Assembly: GCA_049509675.1 (NCBI GenBank)
Contig: JBEKZQ010000081.1
Location: forward strand, 1-16,264
Length of the DNA stretch: 16,264 nucleotides
Direction: 5' to 3'
Origin: JBEKZQ01 sp049509675
Lineage (GTDB): Bacteria > Planctomycetota > Planctomycetia > Pirellulales > Thermoguttaceae
Part shown: in pieces, positions 1-6,426 of the stretch
Layout: every line of letters starts with the position of its first letter
How positions within the stretch are numbered: position 1 is the first letter of the stretch
Notes under the pieces: generated by a model
What the model was told of the DNA's origin: nothing
Seen by the model: the letters and a program-made list of their open reading frames with translations, nothing else
Databases searched by the model: none
Position numbers and translations under genes: made by a program

Positions 1-1
1 G

Positions 2-850
2 TTGCGGGTCTTCCCCAAGGATTCGGACATTCCCAGGGATGAGCTGAACACGACTATCGATCGGCACTTCGTGGCCGTCGCCCAGGTGGCGCCGCCGCGT
101 GCAGGCGGATTCGAGGCGTGGCGGACGACGCTCGAAGAGGAGTTGCGCCGCGTGACGTTCCGCTGCTTTCCCGCGCGGATTCCGGCGGCGCGCCTGATCG
201 AGCAGGTCCAGCCCGACGACGCCCGACTGGAGAGCGAGGCGGGGATCGAAGTCGGCCTGAAGCGGGTCGTAACGTTCCAGCCGGGGCAGGCGAAGCGGAT
301 CCTTCTGGTCGTGCAAAACCCCGAGAGTACGCCGCCCACTGCCGATTGGTTGCAGCGCGTGCGCGAAGTCGGCGACGAGGTGTACCTGTGTGCCCCGCGG
401 GGCGTGGGGCGCACCCGCTGGACGCGGAAAGATCCGCCCAACTATGTGGCGCGGGCCCACCTGCTCCTGGGGCGAACCGTGGACGCCGGCCGCGTGTGGG
501 ACGTGGCGGCCGCGGCCCGATACCTTCATGCCGGGCACTCGGGCAAGATCCCCGTGTACGTGCTGGGCGAGGGCCCGGCGGCAGTGCTGGCCGCTTACGC
601 GGCTCTCTGGGAACCCGAGATTGCCGGCGTGATCTTGAGCAAGCCGCCGCTGGGCCACATGGAAGCGGACGCCCCCGCGCTGTTGAACGTGCTGCGGGTG
701 TGCGACATTCCCGACGTGCTGGGCATGCTCGCCCCGCGCCCGCTGGTGATTTGCGCCGAGCGCTCGGAAGCGCTCGACAAGGTGGCCGCCAGCTACGCAG
801 CGGCAGGCGAGCCGCGAAAGTTCACGTGTAAGCCGGCAGGTGGCAAATGA
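2..850 (+). CDS. Alpha/beta-hydrolase-like protein, C-terminal part (5' truncated)
   Basis: The frame is open from the window edge, so the true start lies upstream; the TTG at position 2 is only the first possible in-window start. The 282 visible residues resemble the C-terminal half of planctomycete acetylxylan esterase / prolyl-oligopeptidase-like hydrolases. Visible marks are the strand-and-turn LLVVQNPE (about 101-108), YLCAPRGVG (128-136), the GRTVDAGRVWDV helix region (157-168) and LAPRPLVICAE (243-253). Where an active enzyme of this fold has a GxSxG nucleophile elbow, this protein reads VYVLGEGPAAVLAAY (185-199), so the serine is absent. It may be a non-catalytic or divergent member. 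It ends at TGA, and no gene follows for 377 bases except a small ORF. The fold call is fairly sure; the substrate is unknown. Confidence 0.7.
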   Translation: MRVFPKDSDIPRDELNTTIDRHFVAVAQVAPPRAGGFEAWRTTLEEELRRVTFRCFPARIPAARLIEQVQPDDARLESEAGIEVGLKRVVTFQPGQAKRILLVVQNPESTPPTADWLQRVREVGDEVYLCAPRGVGRTRWTRKDPPNYVARAHLLLGRTVDAGRVWDVAAAARYLHAGHSGKIPVYVLGEGPAAVLAAYAALWEPEIAGVILSKPPLGHMEADAPALLNVLRVCDIPDVLGMLAPRPLVICAERSEALDKVAASYAAAGEPRKFTCKPAGGK

Positions 851-948
851 CGGACGATCTGGACTGGGGCGGAAAGACAGGCAGACTCGCTTCTTGTCAA
901 GAAAGCGCGACCGTCCTCCTTCTTCCGCCTCATATTGGTGTTCAGCAA

Positions 949-1019
949 AGTAATGCAACGGCGGGCGTGCTTTTTCCCCGCAAGACCGGCCTCCCGTCGG
1001 TCGGCCTCGTTGCATTACT
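949..1019. repeat. 71-bp palindrome with two inner hairpins (three-way junction)
   Basis: AGTAATGCAACG at 949-960 is the exact inverse of CGTTGCATTACT at 1008-1019. The 47 nt between them hold two further short stems: GCGGG 961-965 with CCCGC 977-981, and GACCG 984-988 with CGGTC 998-1002. Together they draw a three-way junction. It lies about 40 nt upstream of the Shine-Dalgarno of the small ORF at 1075. It could be a REP/MITE-type element or a structured leader; the sequence alone does not decide. Confidence 0.6.
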
Positions 1020-1074
1020 ATTCTGAGGCCCAGAAAAAGGAAACTCTTGCCCGCAAACGAAAGGAGAAACCGCC

Positions 1075-1179
1075 ATGATGGCCCGATTCCACGGCTACAT
1101 CGACAAAGTCGCGTCAGACTTTGCAGTGCTCCTGCCAAGAACCAAGAAGATAGTTGACTTCCGGGGTTGCACAGAATAG
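1075..1179 (+). CDS. Small ORF, 34 codons, unknown function
   Basis: AAAGGAG at about 1060-1066 sits 8 nt before an ATG ATG pair, a textbook ribosome binding site. The frame runs 34 codons to TAG at 1177-1179. The product begins MMARFHGYIDKVASDFAVLL and ends with a basic KK and a single cysteine. It has no membrane segment or motif I recognise. It ends 48 nt before the DUF1080 start, so it could be a leader peptide, a real small protein, or the remnant of a longer gene. Support is the strong ribosome binding site only. Confidence 0.4.
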   Translation: MMARFHGYIDKVASDFAVLLPRTKKIVDFRGCTE

Positions 1180-1227
1180 CTTGGATGCGTCCGGTTCGCA
1201 CTTCTCCCTCGACCAGGAGCTGATGCA

Positions 1228-2034
1228 ATGCATACGTGCTGGCAACTCGTCGTTTCCGTCGTTCTGTTTCTGCCGGCCCCGGCGGTTCTGGCCGACGAGC
1301 CCGTGGCCCCCGAGAAGCCCATCAAGCTTTTCAACGGCAAGGATCTGACCGGCTTCACCGGCTGGCTCAAGGCGACCGGTCGCAACGATCCGCACCACGT
1401 GTTCAGCGTGGCCCGCGGCGTCATTCGCATTTCCGGCGAGGGCCTGGGGTATCTGGCAACGGACAGGGCCTACAAGAACTACCACCTTGTGCTGGAATAC
1501 AAATGGGGCAAATTCACGACCAGCCCAACTGTCGTCCGCAACTCAGGCTGCCTGCTGCACGGCGTCGGTCCCGACGGCGGCGCCGGCGACGGGGCCTGGA
1601 TGACGTGCCTGGAGTGCCAGATCGCCCAAGGCTGCGAGGGAGACTTGATCGTCATTCGCGGCAAGGATGAGAAGGGCCGGGTCATTCCCGCCACCGCCAG
1701 CAGCGAAACGGAGACGGCTGCCGACGGCAACACCCGATGGAAGAAAGGGGGCCGCAAGACGGTCTACTCCGGCAAGCAGTTCTGGTGGTCGAAGCACCAG
1801 CCGTTCTTCGAGGAACGGCTCGACAACCGGGGCAAGGACGACGTCGCCAGCCCCCTGGACCAGTGGACCCGCGTGGAGTGCATTGCGGCGGGCGACCGCC
1901 TCACGATCAAGATCAACGGCGTTACCGTGAACGAGTTTTTCGACGTGACGCCGGCGGCCGGAAAGATCCTGTTGCAGAACGAGGGCAGCGAGATTTATTT
2001 CCGCAACGTCGAACTGTTCCCCCTGAAGAAATAG
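1228..2034 (+). CDS. DUF1080 / 3-keto-disaccharide hydrolase family protein, secreted
   Basis: The 268-residue product has a signal peptide (hydrophobic 5-18, likely cleavage after VLA at 22) and then a single DUF1080 domain, a concanavalin/LamG-like beta sandwich. Hallmarks are KLFNGKDLTGF (33-43), GYLATDRAYKNYHLVLEYKW (74-93), RNSGCLLHG (104-112), LECQIAQG (128-135), QWTRVEC (212-218) with the KINGVTVNEF strand, and the closing ILLQNEGSEIYFRNVEL. The Pfam family is named for hydrolysis of 3-keto-glycosides; activity here is inferred. An AGGAG at 1215-1219 lies 8 nt before the ATG. The oxidoreductase follows 16 nt after the stop, so the two are very likely co-transcribed. Confidence 0.9.
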   Translation: MHTCWQLVVSVVLFLPAPAVLADEPVAPEKPIKLFNGKDLTGFTGWLKATGRNDPHHVFSVARGVIRISGEGLGYLATDRAYKNYHLVLEYKWGKFTTSPTVVRNSGCLLHGVGPDGGAGDGAWMTCLECQIAQGCEGDLIVIRGKDEKGRVIPATASSETETAADGNTRWKKGGRKTVYSGKQFWWSKHQPFFEERLDNRGKDDVASPLDQWTRVECIAAGDRLTIKINGVTVNEFFDVTPAAGKILLQNEGSEIYFRNVELFPLKK

Positions 2035-2050
2035 AAACGGAGGATTTGTC

Positions 2051-3382
2051 ATGGCGAAACCCGATTCCGCGCAACCGCCCAGCGGCGGGCGGCGAGATTT
2101 TCTGAAGGCCTCGGCCCTGCTTGGCGGGGGCATCCTGGCCGGCACTGCAATGCTGGCCGGCCCCGGGCCGCTCGCCTTCGGCGTACACGTGGGCGGCAGC
2201 GACGTCTTGCGCATCGGGCTGGTCGGCTGCGGCGGGCGCGGCACCGGCGCGGCCGCCGATGCCCTCCAGGCCGACCCCAACCTGCGGCTCGTCGCCATGG
2301 CCGACCTGTTCGAGGACCGGCTCAAAGGCAGCCTGGCAAGCCTGCAGAAGGACAAGGAAATCGGCAAGAAAGTGGCCGTGACCCCGGAGCGCCAGTTCGT
2401 CGGCTTCGAGGCCTACAAGCAACTGATCGCCAGCGGGGTGGACGTGGTGCTCTTGGCCACGCCGCCGCACTTCCGCCCGGCGCACCTGAAGGCGGCCGTC
2501 GATGCCGGTCTGCACGTCTTCGCCGAAAAACCGGTGGCCGTCGACGCCCCCGGCGTGCGCAGCGTCTTGGCCACCTGCGCGGAGGCGAAGAAGAAGAACC
2601 TCTCGATCGTTTCCGGCCTGTGCCTGCGATGCTCCTATGCCTTCCGCGAACTGGTCCGCCGCATCCACGACGGCGCCCTGGGCGAGATCCACACCCTCCA
2701 GGCCAACGACTACCGCGGGGCAATCTGGACAAAGACGCGGCAGCCGGGCGAATCCGACATGCACTGGCAGACCCGCAACTGGTACTACTACACCTGGCTC
2801 TCCGGCGACTTCAACGTCGAGCAGCACGTCCACTTCCTCGACGTCTGCGCATGGATCATGAAGGGCCGGTATCCGGTCCGGGCGATCGGCATGGGCGGCC
2901 GGCAGGTCCGCACCGGCCCCCAGTTCGGCAACATCTTCGACCACCACAGCGTAATTTACGAGTACGACGACGGGGTTAAGTTCTTCAGCAACACGCGGCA
3001 GATGGCCGGCTGTGCCGGCGACATGAGCGCCGCGGTCGCCGGCAGCAAGGGCCGGGCGATCATCGCCGAGCGCAAGAACGGAGCCCAGATCATCGCCGGC
3101 GGCGAGAACTGGACCTTCCGCGGCCCGGACAACAACATCTACCACACCGAACACGACGAGATGTTCGCCGCCATTCGCAAGGGCCAGCCGATCAACAACG
3201 GCGAGTACATGGCCAAGAGTACGCTGCTGGCGATCCTGGGACGGATGGCCACCTACACCGGGCAGGTCATCACCTGGGAGCAGGCGATGAACTCGAAGGA
3301 GGACCTCTCGCCGCCCAAGTACGAGTGGGGCCCGCTGCCGGAGCCGGCCGTGGCCGTGCCCGGCGTCACGCCCTTCGTCTGA
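2051..3382 (+). CDS. Gfo/Idh/MocA family oxidoreductase with Tat signal
   Basis: The 443-residue protein starts with a twin-arginine signal (GGRRDFLKASALLGGG, 12-27). It then has a Rossmann domain with the NAD(P)-binding loop IGLVGCGGRG (55-64) and the family signature FAEKPVAVD (157-165), whose lysine is the usual catalytic lysine. The C-terminal substrate domain contains NVEQHVHFLDVCAW (255-268), matching the usual catalytic histidine region. A Tat signal fits a cofactor-loaded enzyme exported folded. GGAGG at 2039-2043 lies 7 nt before the ATG. Relatives oxidise sugars at various carbons; pairing with DUF1080 suggests formation of a 3-keto sugar, which is inference. The exact substrate cannot be read from the sequence. 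Confidence 0.92.
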   Translation: MAKPDSAQPPSGGRRDFLKASALLGGGILAGTAMLAGPGPLAFGVHVGGSDVLRIGLVGCGGRGTGAAADALQADPNLRLVAMADLFEDRLKGSLASLQKDKEIGKKVAVTPERQFVGFEAYKQLIASGVDVVLLATPPHFRPAHLKAAVDAGLHVFAEKPVAVDAPGVRSVLATCAEAKKKNLSIVSGLCLRCSYAFRELVRRIHDGALGEIHTLQANDYRGAIWTKTRQPGESDMHWQTRNWYYYTWLSGDFNVEQHVHFLDVCAWIMKGRYPVRAIGMGGRQVRTGPQFGNIFDHHSVIYEYDDGVKFFSNTRQMAGCAGDMSAAVAGSKGRAIIAERKNGAQIIAGGENWTFRGPDNNIYHTEHDEMFAAIRKGQPINNGEYMAKSTLLAILGRMATYTGQVITWEQAMNSKEDLSPPKYEWGPLPEPAVAVPGVTPFV

Positions 3383-3403
3383 AAAGACAATTTTTTGCAG
3401 TCC

Positions 3404-3478
3404 GGGGACTGGTCCATTTTTCGGCGAGCAGGCGCGGTGTTGCTAATCAACGATGACCGAAAACATGGACCTGTCCCC
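3404..3478. repeat. REP-like imperfect palindrome between oxidoreductase and isomerase genes
   Basis: The arms are GGGGACTGGTCCATTTTTCG plus G (3404-3424) and, inverted, CCGAAAACATGGACCTGTCC plus CC (3457-3478). They differ by one substitution and one base insertion, with a 32-nt spacer. The layout and the GGGGAC...GTCCCC ends resemble REP/RAYT-type dispersed palindromes. In the transcript it would form a long hairpin between the two genes and could lower expression of the downstream gene. Confidence 0.65.
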
Positions 3479-3501
3479 TTCACGGCCCAGGAGTCCTGAT
3501 C

Positions 3502-4470
3502 ATGTCTGCTCTGGAAATCCCCCGGCGGTCCTTCTTGCGTTTGGCTACTGCGGCAGCGGCGGGCGCGGCGCTGCTGCGGCCTTCGCAGACGCCGGCCGCC
3601 CAGCCGGCCAGTCCGGCAGAACAGTCCGGGCCGGCCAAGCCCACGCAGTTCCAAATCGCCTGCATGACGTTGCCCTACTCCCAGTTTCCCTTGCAGCAGT
3701 CGCTGCTGGGCATTCAGGCGGCCGGCTACCGATACGTGGCCTGGGGCACCACGCACAATGAGCCGGGCGGCCCGAACGTGCCCGTGATGGCCCCCGACGC
3801 CCCGCCGCAAAGGGCCCGCGACTTGGGCAAGCGGTGCCGCGACCTGGGCCTGGAGCCGCTCATGATGTTCTCCAATATCTATCCCGAGGCTCCTCAGGCT
3901 CTAGAAGTCCTCACCCAGCGGCTCAAGCAGGCGCACGAGGCCGGCATTCCCCAGGTGCTCACCTTTGGCCATACCGAGGGCGGCAGCCGACCCGTATGGA
4001 TCGAACGGTTCAAGAAGCTCGGCCCCATCGCCCGCGACCAGGGCGTGCTGCTGGTCGTCAAGCAGCACGGCGGCACGACGGGCACCGGCGCGGCCTGCGC
4101 CGAGATCATTCGCGAAGTCAACGACCCGGGGATCCTGGTCTGTTACGATGCCGGGAACGTGCTCGATTACCTGCACCTCGATCCGATCCCCGACATCCGC
4201 AAGTGCGCCGACGTGGTCCGCAGCTTCTGCATCAAGGACCACCGCAACTGGCCGCGGAGCCAGGACTGCGGGCCCGGCTTCGGCGAGATCGATCACTATA
4301 AGCTGCTGGCCACGGTCGCCTTCACGGGCTTGACGATGCCGCTGTGCTGCGAGAACATCTCCGCGCCGCTGGTGCCTTATCCGAGCGCGCGGGAAGGCGT
4401 GGACCGCCTTGCCCGCCGCGCCCGCGAGTTCCTCGAAACCATCATCCAGGGCTTGCAGATGAAGAAATAG
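3502..4470 (+). CDS. Sugar phosphate isomerase/epimerase-like TIM barrel with Tat signal
   Basis: The 322-residue protein opens with a twin-arginine signal (PRRSFLRLATAAAAGAALL, 7-25). An AP-endonuclease-2 / xylose-isomerase-like TIM barrel follows from about 50. Likely metal and active-site segments are VVKQHGG (185-191), CYDAGNVLDY (214-223), CIKDHRNW (243-250) and CCENI (282-286), matching the H, D, H, E pattern of this fold. AGGAG at 3488-3492 precedes the ATG by 9 nt. Position after the DUF1080 and Gfo/Idh/MocA pair suggests a keto-sugar isomerisation or epimerisation step in the same exported pathway. Substrate unknown. It ends in TAG. Confidence 0.85.
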   Translation: MSALEIPRRSFLRLATAAAAGAALLRPSQTPAAQPASPAEQSGPAKPTQFQIACMTLPYSQFPLQQSLLGIQAAGYRYVAWGTTHNEPGGPNVPVMAPDAPPQRARDLGKRCRDLGLEPLMMFSNIYPEAPQALEVLTQRLKQAHEAGIPQVLTFGHTEGGSRPVWIERFKKLGPIARDQGVLLVVKQHGGTTGTGAACAEIIREVNDPGILVCYDAGNVLDYLHLDPIPDIRKCADVVRSFCIKDHRNWPRSQDCGPGFGEIDHYKLLATVAFTGLTMPLCCENISAPLVPYPSAREGVDRLARRAREFLETIIQGLQMKK

Positions 4471-4588
4471 CTTGGGCGAGAGCGGCGTCAGAATGTTCTC
4501 GGCCTGCGTCGCCTCGTACATTTCCTGATCGGCGTTCGCGCAGTTATACCAGCAGATGATTTCAGTTATCAGTTAAGGTCTGACCCTG

Positions 4589-4675
4589 ATGTTCCTCAAA
4601 TTCGTCTTCAAGATCAAGACGAAGGGCGGCGGGATCGTGGGCAACATCGTGATCGAGGCCAAGGATGCCGAGGCG
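4589..4675 (+). pseudogene. Possible truncated start of a small ORF
   Basis: The plus strand encodes MFLKFVFKIKTKGGGIVGNI followed by VIEAKDAEA, which reads like the ordered beginning of a small protein. Near 4675 the reading turns into sequence antisense to the 3' end of the minus-strand GYF gene and loses protein character. There is no good Shine-Dalgarno; only AAGG at 4574-4577 lies upstream. I read it as a gene remnant cut by the arrival of the GYF island, with low certainty. Confidence 0.25.
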
Positions 4676-4686
4676 GTGCCTTGCCA

Positions 4687-5643
4687 TCATATCTCGCGCA
4701 GGCCGCCGCCTGTTTTGCGCTGCGCGCTTTTCGCATACCGCCGACTGATTACGATGGACGTTATGGCTCCTGCGATAGACAGAAGCACAAGCCATCCCAG
4801 CCACGATGATAGAAACAGTTTCAGAGAGAAGGAACCAGGCGCACCCACAATCCGTCCCCAGTCGTTGTTCCATTCTCGCCAGGTCTCGCCTGAAAGTCCG
4901 ACGGCAACGAACACTGCGCCAAGAATACCGCAACCGATTCCAGAGACGGCCCACTTTAGATTCTTATTGATGTCGTCTTGAATATCCCGCCGCCACTTAT
5001 GGCAATGGGGACATTTAAGCGCGTCGTCACGAATCGGTTCACGGCACCACTCGCAGACTGTTGATTCCTCCGTGGCGGGCGGCGGCTTTGGTGGATTGGT
5101 GGATTGCGCAGCGGGCAGAGATGGAGCGACTGGCAAAGGCGGCGGTGAGGTAGGGGCCTGCACCGCCGTGAACAGCCCCTTAATCTGACCCGCAGCCACC
5201 CATTGGGCCATTCCCTTTTTCCAGACGAGATAAGATGGTTGGAGCCGCCCCGATGTCGCAAGTTGCTTCAGTTCGCTTGGAGAGACAGGACCAAGCCGTT
5301 GGCCTTGCTGTGCGTAATACCATTGGTCTGTCACGCCCCCATGCAACTGGCTGTTATCGGGTGATGATTTCTTTACCATCCAGAGAATAATAGCGACAGT
5401 CACGGCGACAAGCAGCAACGGCAAGAGCAGGGACATTAAGAGGCTTCCACCTTGGAAGTACCAGATAAGTCCTATCACGATGACCACCGCGACAATGCCA
5501 CCCGCAAGATTCAGGTTATTTTTGTTCTGGTCCAGCTTCTTCTCCCTTACCATCCAGACAATGAACAGGATAATAGCGACAGTCACGCCGACAAGCAGCA
5601 GCAAGAGCAGGGACATTAAGAGGCTTCCAACGGTTGCGTTCAT
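4687..5643 (-). CDS. GYF_2-domain membrane protein with zinc ribbon (GYF copy 1)
   Basis: The 318-residue product has, in order: three N-terminal hydrophobic segments (about 7-31, 45-64, 66-90); a GYF_2 (DUF4339) domain at 106-160 with WYYAQQGQRLGPVSPSELKQ and LVWKKGMAQW; a proline-rich linker (166-190); a CxxC-x10-CxxC zinc ribbon (Cys 197, 200, 211, 214); and two more membrane segments (231-250, 280-300) with a basic tail. GYF_2 domains bind proline-rich peptides, so the linker could be a partner of the paralogues. The ATG follows AAGGAAGG at normal spacing. Segments 6-26 and 66-87 are near copies of each other. Base composition is lower in GC than the flanking sugar genes. Function unknown. 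Confidence 0.8.
   Translation of the reverse strand: MNATVGSLLMSLLLLLLVGVTVAIILFIVWMVREKKLDQNKNNLNLAGGIVAVVIVIGLIWYFQGGSLLMSLLLPLLLVAVTVAIILWMVKKSSPDNSQLHGGVTDQWYYAQQGQRLGPVSPSELKQLATSGRLQPSYLVWKKGMAQWVAAGQIKGLFTAVQAPTSPPPLPVAPSLPAAQSTNPPKPPPATEESTVCEWCREPIRDDALKCPHCHKWRRDIQDDINKNLKWAVSGIGCGILGAVFVAVGLSGETWREWNNDWGRIVGAPGSFSLKLFLSSWLGWLVLLSIAGAITSIVISRRYAKSAQRKTGGGLREI
5388..5629. repeat. Direct repeat inside GYF copy 1 (5388-5449 and 5571-5629)
   Basis: About 60 bp beginning TAATAGCGACAGTCACG and ending AGGCTTCCA occur twice, about 180 bp apart and in the same reading frame, with one 3-bp indel and a few substitutions. The repeat encodes the GSLLMSLLL... membrane segment twice, showing a segmental duplication within the gene. 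Confidence 0.8.
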
Positions 5644-5670
5644 GATTCGCCTTCCTTATTAGGCAAAGGT

Positions 5671-5736
5671 TTTCTGAAAAACGGTCAGTCGGGATAATCC
5701 ACTTGTCGCTTCGTTTTCGTACCCTTGCATAGAGGG
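5671..5736 (-). promoter_or_regulatory. Two-block upstream sequence of GYF copy 1
   Basis: On the plus strand, block A is TTTCTGAAAAACGGTC (5671-5686) and block B is CGCTTCGTTTTCGTACCCTT plus GCATAGAGGG (5707-5736), 20 nt apart. Both blocks recur in the same order, with one mismatch each, at 7244-7259 and 7283-7312 upstream of the other GYF transcription unit. Block A ends 27 nt before the copy 1 ATG. A shared promoter, operator or leader is plausible; a dispersed genomic repeat is the alternative. Confidence 0.45.
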
Positions 5737-5784
5737 GGATGGTCCAAACCCGCATCGTGGTATAGCTGAAGAAGTCCATGAGGG

Positions 5785-5916
5785 TCAAAACCAGACCCAT
5801 GTGCCGAGCTTCCTAGAGGCTTTCACCCCATAATAAACAGTACCGATGCCACAACCTGCAAAAGACACAACTACCGTTAGTCCTGACCCCGAGGAAAGGA
5901 ATTGTGCCAAGCTGAA
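5785..5916 (-). pseudogene. In-frame C-terminal tail of GYF copy 2 beyond an amber stop
   Basis: Directly after the TAG at 5917-5919, the same frame stays open for 43 codons to TGA at 5785-5787. It reads FSLAQFLSS, then a membrane-like stretch LTVVVSFAGCGIGTVYYGV, then a basic KASRK end. GYF copy 1 has FSLKLFLSS followed by a membrane segment with SIAG and a basic RR end at the matching place. The tail is therefore homologous coding sequence cut off by one stop codon. Confidence 0.65.
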
Positions 5917-6402
5917 CTACATCGAGAGGAACCCCGTACAAACGTGCCACCACCCATTCCGCATTCCCGCCATGTACAACGAAGCGGGCAAAGCCGTTGA
6001 AAAGCAGTATACCCAGCAAAGTACCTTGTCCTTGTAGATGTCTTTCCTCAGTTTTCCGCAATGCGGACAGTTCAACGCTGCCGAAGGTATCGTCGTCGTA
6101 CACCATTCACACGTCCTGGTCTCTGTGGCGAACGACGGTTGCTGTGCCTCGGTGGATTGCAAAGGCATCGCAGGGGTAGCCAGTGAAGGCGGAGCGACTG
6201 GCAAAGGCGGCGGTGAGGCAGGGGCCTGCACCGCCGTGAACAGTCCCTTGATTTGACCCGCAGCCACCCATTGGGCCATTCCCTTTTTCCAGACGAGATC
6301 AGTGGGCGTCAGTTGGCCTGCCAATGCAAGCTCTTTGAGTTGCTCCTCGGAAACAGGCCCACGTCGTTCGCGGTTTTCGGTGTAGTACCATTCATGTGCC
6401 AT
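5917..6402 (-). CDS. GYF_2-domain zinc-ribbon protein, probably truncated (GYF copy 2)
   Basis: The 161-residue frame carries a GYF_2 domain at 3-57 (EWYYTENRERRGPVSEEQLK and LVWKKGMAQWVAAGQIKGLF), a proline-rich linker (63-75), a zinc ribbon (Cys 98, 101, 112, 115) and one hydrophobic stretch (about 127-146). It ends at TAG exactly where copy 1 continues with a second membrane segment; the matching sequence lies in frame just beyond (5785-5916). AAGGAG at 6410-6415 is 7 nt from the ATG. Only 24 nt separate it from the preceding gene, so it is probably translated from the same transcript. Either a truncated but expressed protein or a pseudogene. Confidence 0.7.
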   Translation of the reverse strand: MAHEWYYTENRERRGPVSEEQLKELALAGQLTPTDLVWKKGMAQWVAAGQIKGLFTAVQAPASPPPLPVAPPSLATPAMPLQSTEAQQPSFATETRTCEWCTTTIPSAALNCPHCGKLRKDIYKDKVLCWVYCFSTALPASLYMAGMRNGWWHVCTGFLSM

Positions 6403-6426
6403 ATTGTAGCTCCTTGTCGTCCAGCC

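Larger units (their letters stand above)
5123..6299. repeat. 109-bp near-identical patch shared by GYF copies 1 and 2 (5123-5231 and 6191-6299)
   Basis: The two 109-bp segments, from GGAGCGACTGGCAAAGG to CCAGACGAGAT on the plus strand, differ at only four positions that I count. They encode the second half of the GYF domain and the start of the proline linker. Similarity drops sharply outside, which points to recent gene conversion or a recombined module. Confidence 0.8.

Noticed and set aside
888..907. Hairpin after the first gene as a terminator
   Set aside because: The arms have a bulge, the loop is almost absent and no T tract follows.
1922..3154. Long minus-strand open frame antisense to the oxidoreductase
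   Set aside because: Repetitive valine/aspartate/alanine-rich composition typical of antisense frames; no domain or ribosome binding site.
4471..4580. Minus-strand open stretch ending ENILTPLSPK next to the isomerase gene
   Set aside because: It reads somewhat like protein, but continues as an antisense shadow of the isomerase gene and has a stop just upstream; no family recognised.
5813..6106. 97-codon minus-strand frame overlapping GYF copy 2
   Set aside because: The GYF copy 2 frame aligns with copy 1 here, including beyond its TAG, so this frame is an overlap shadow.
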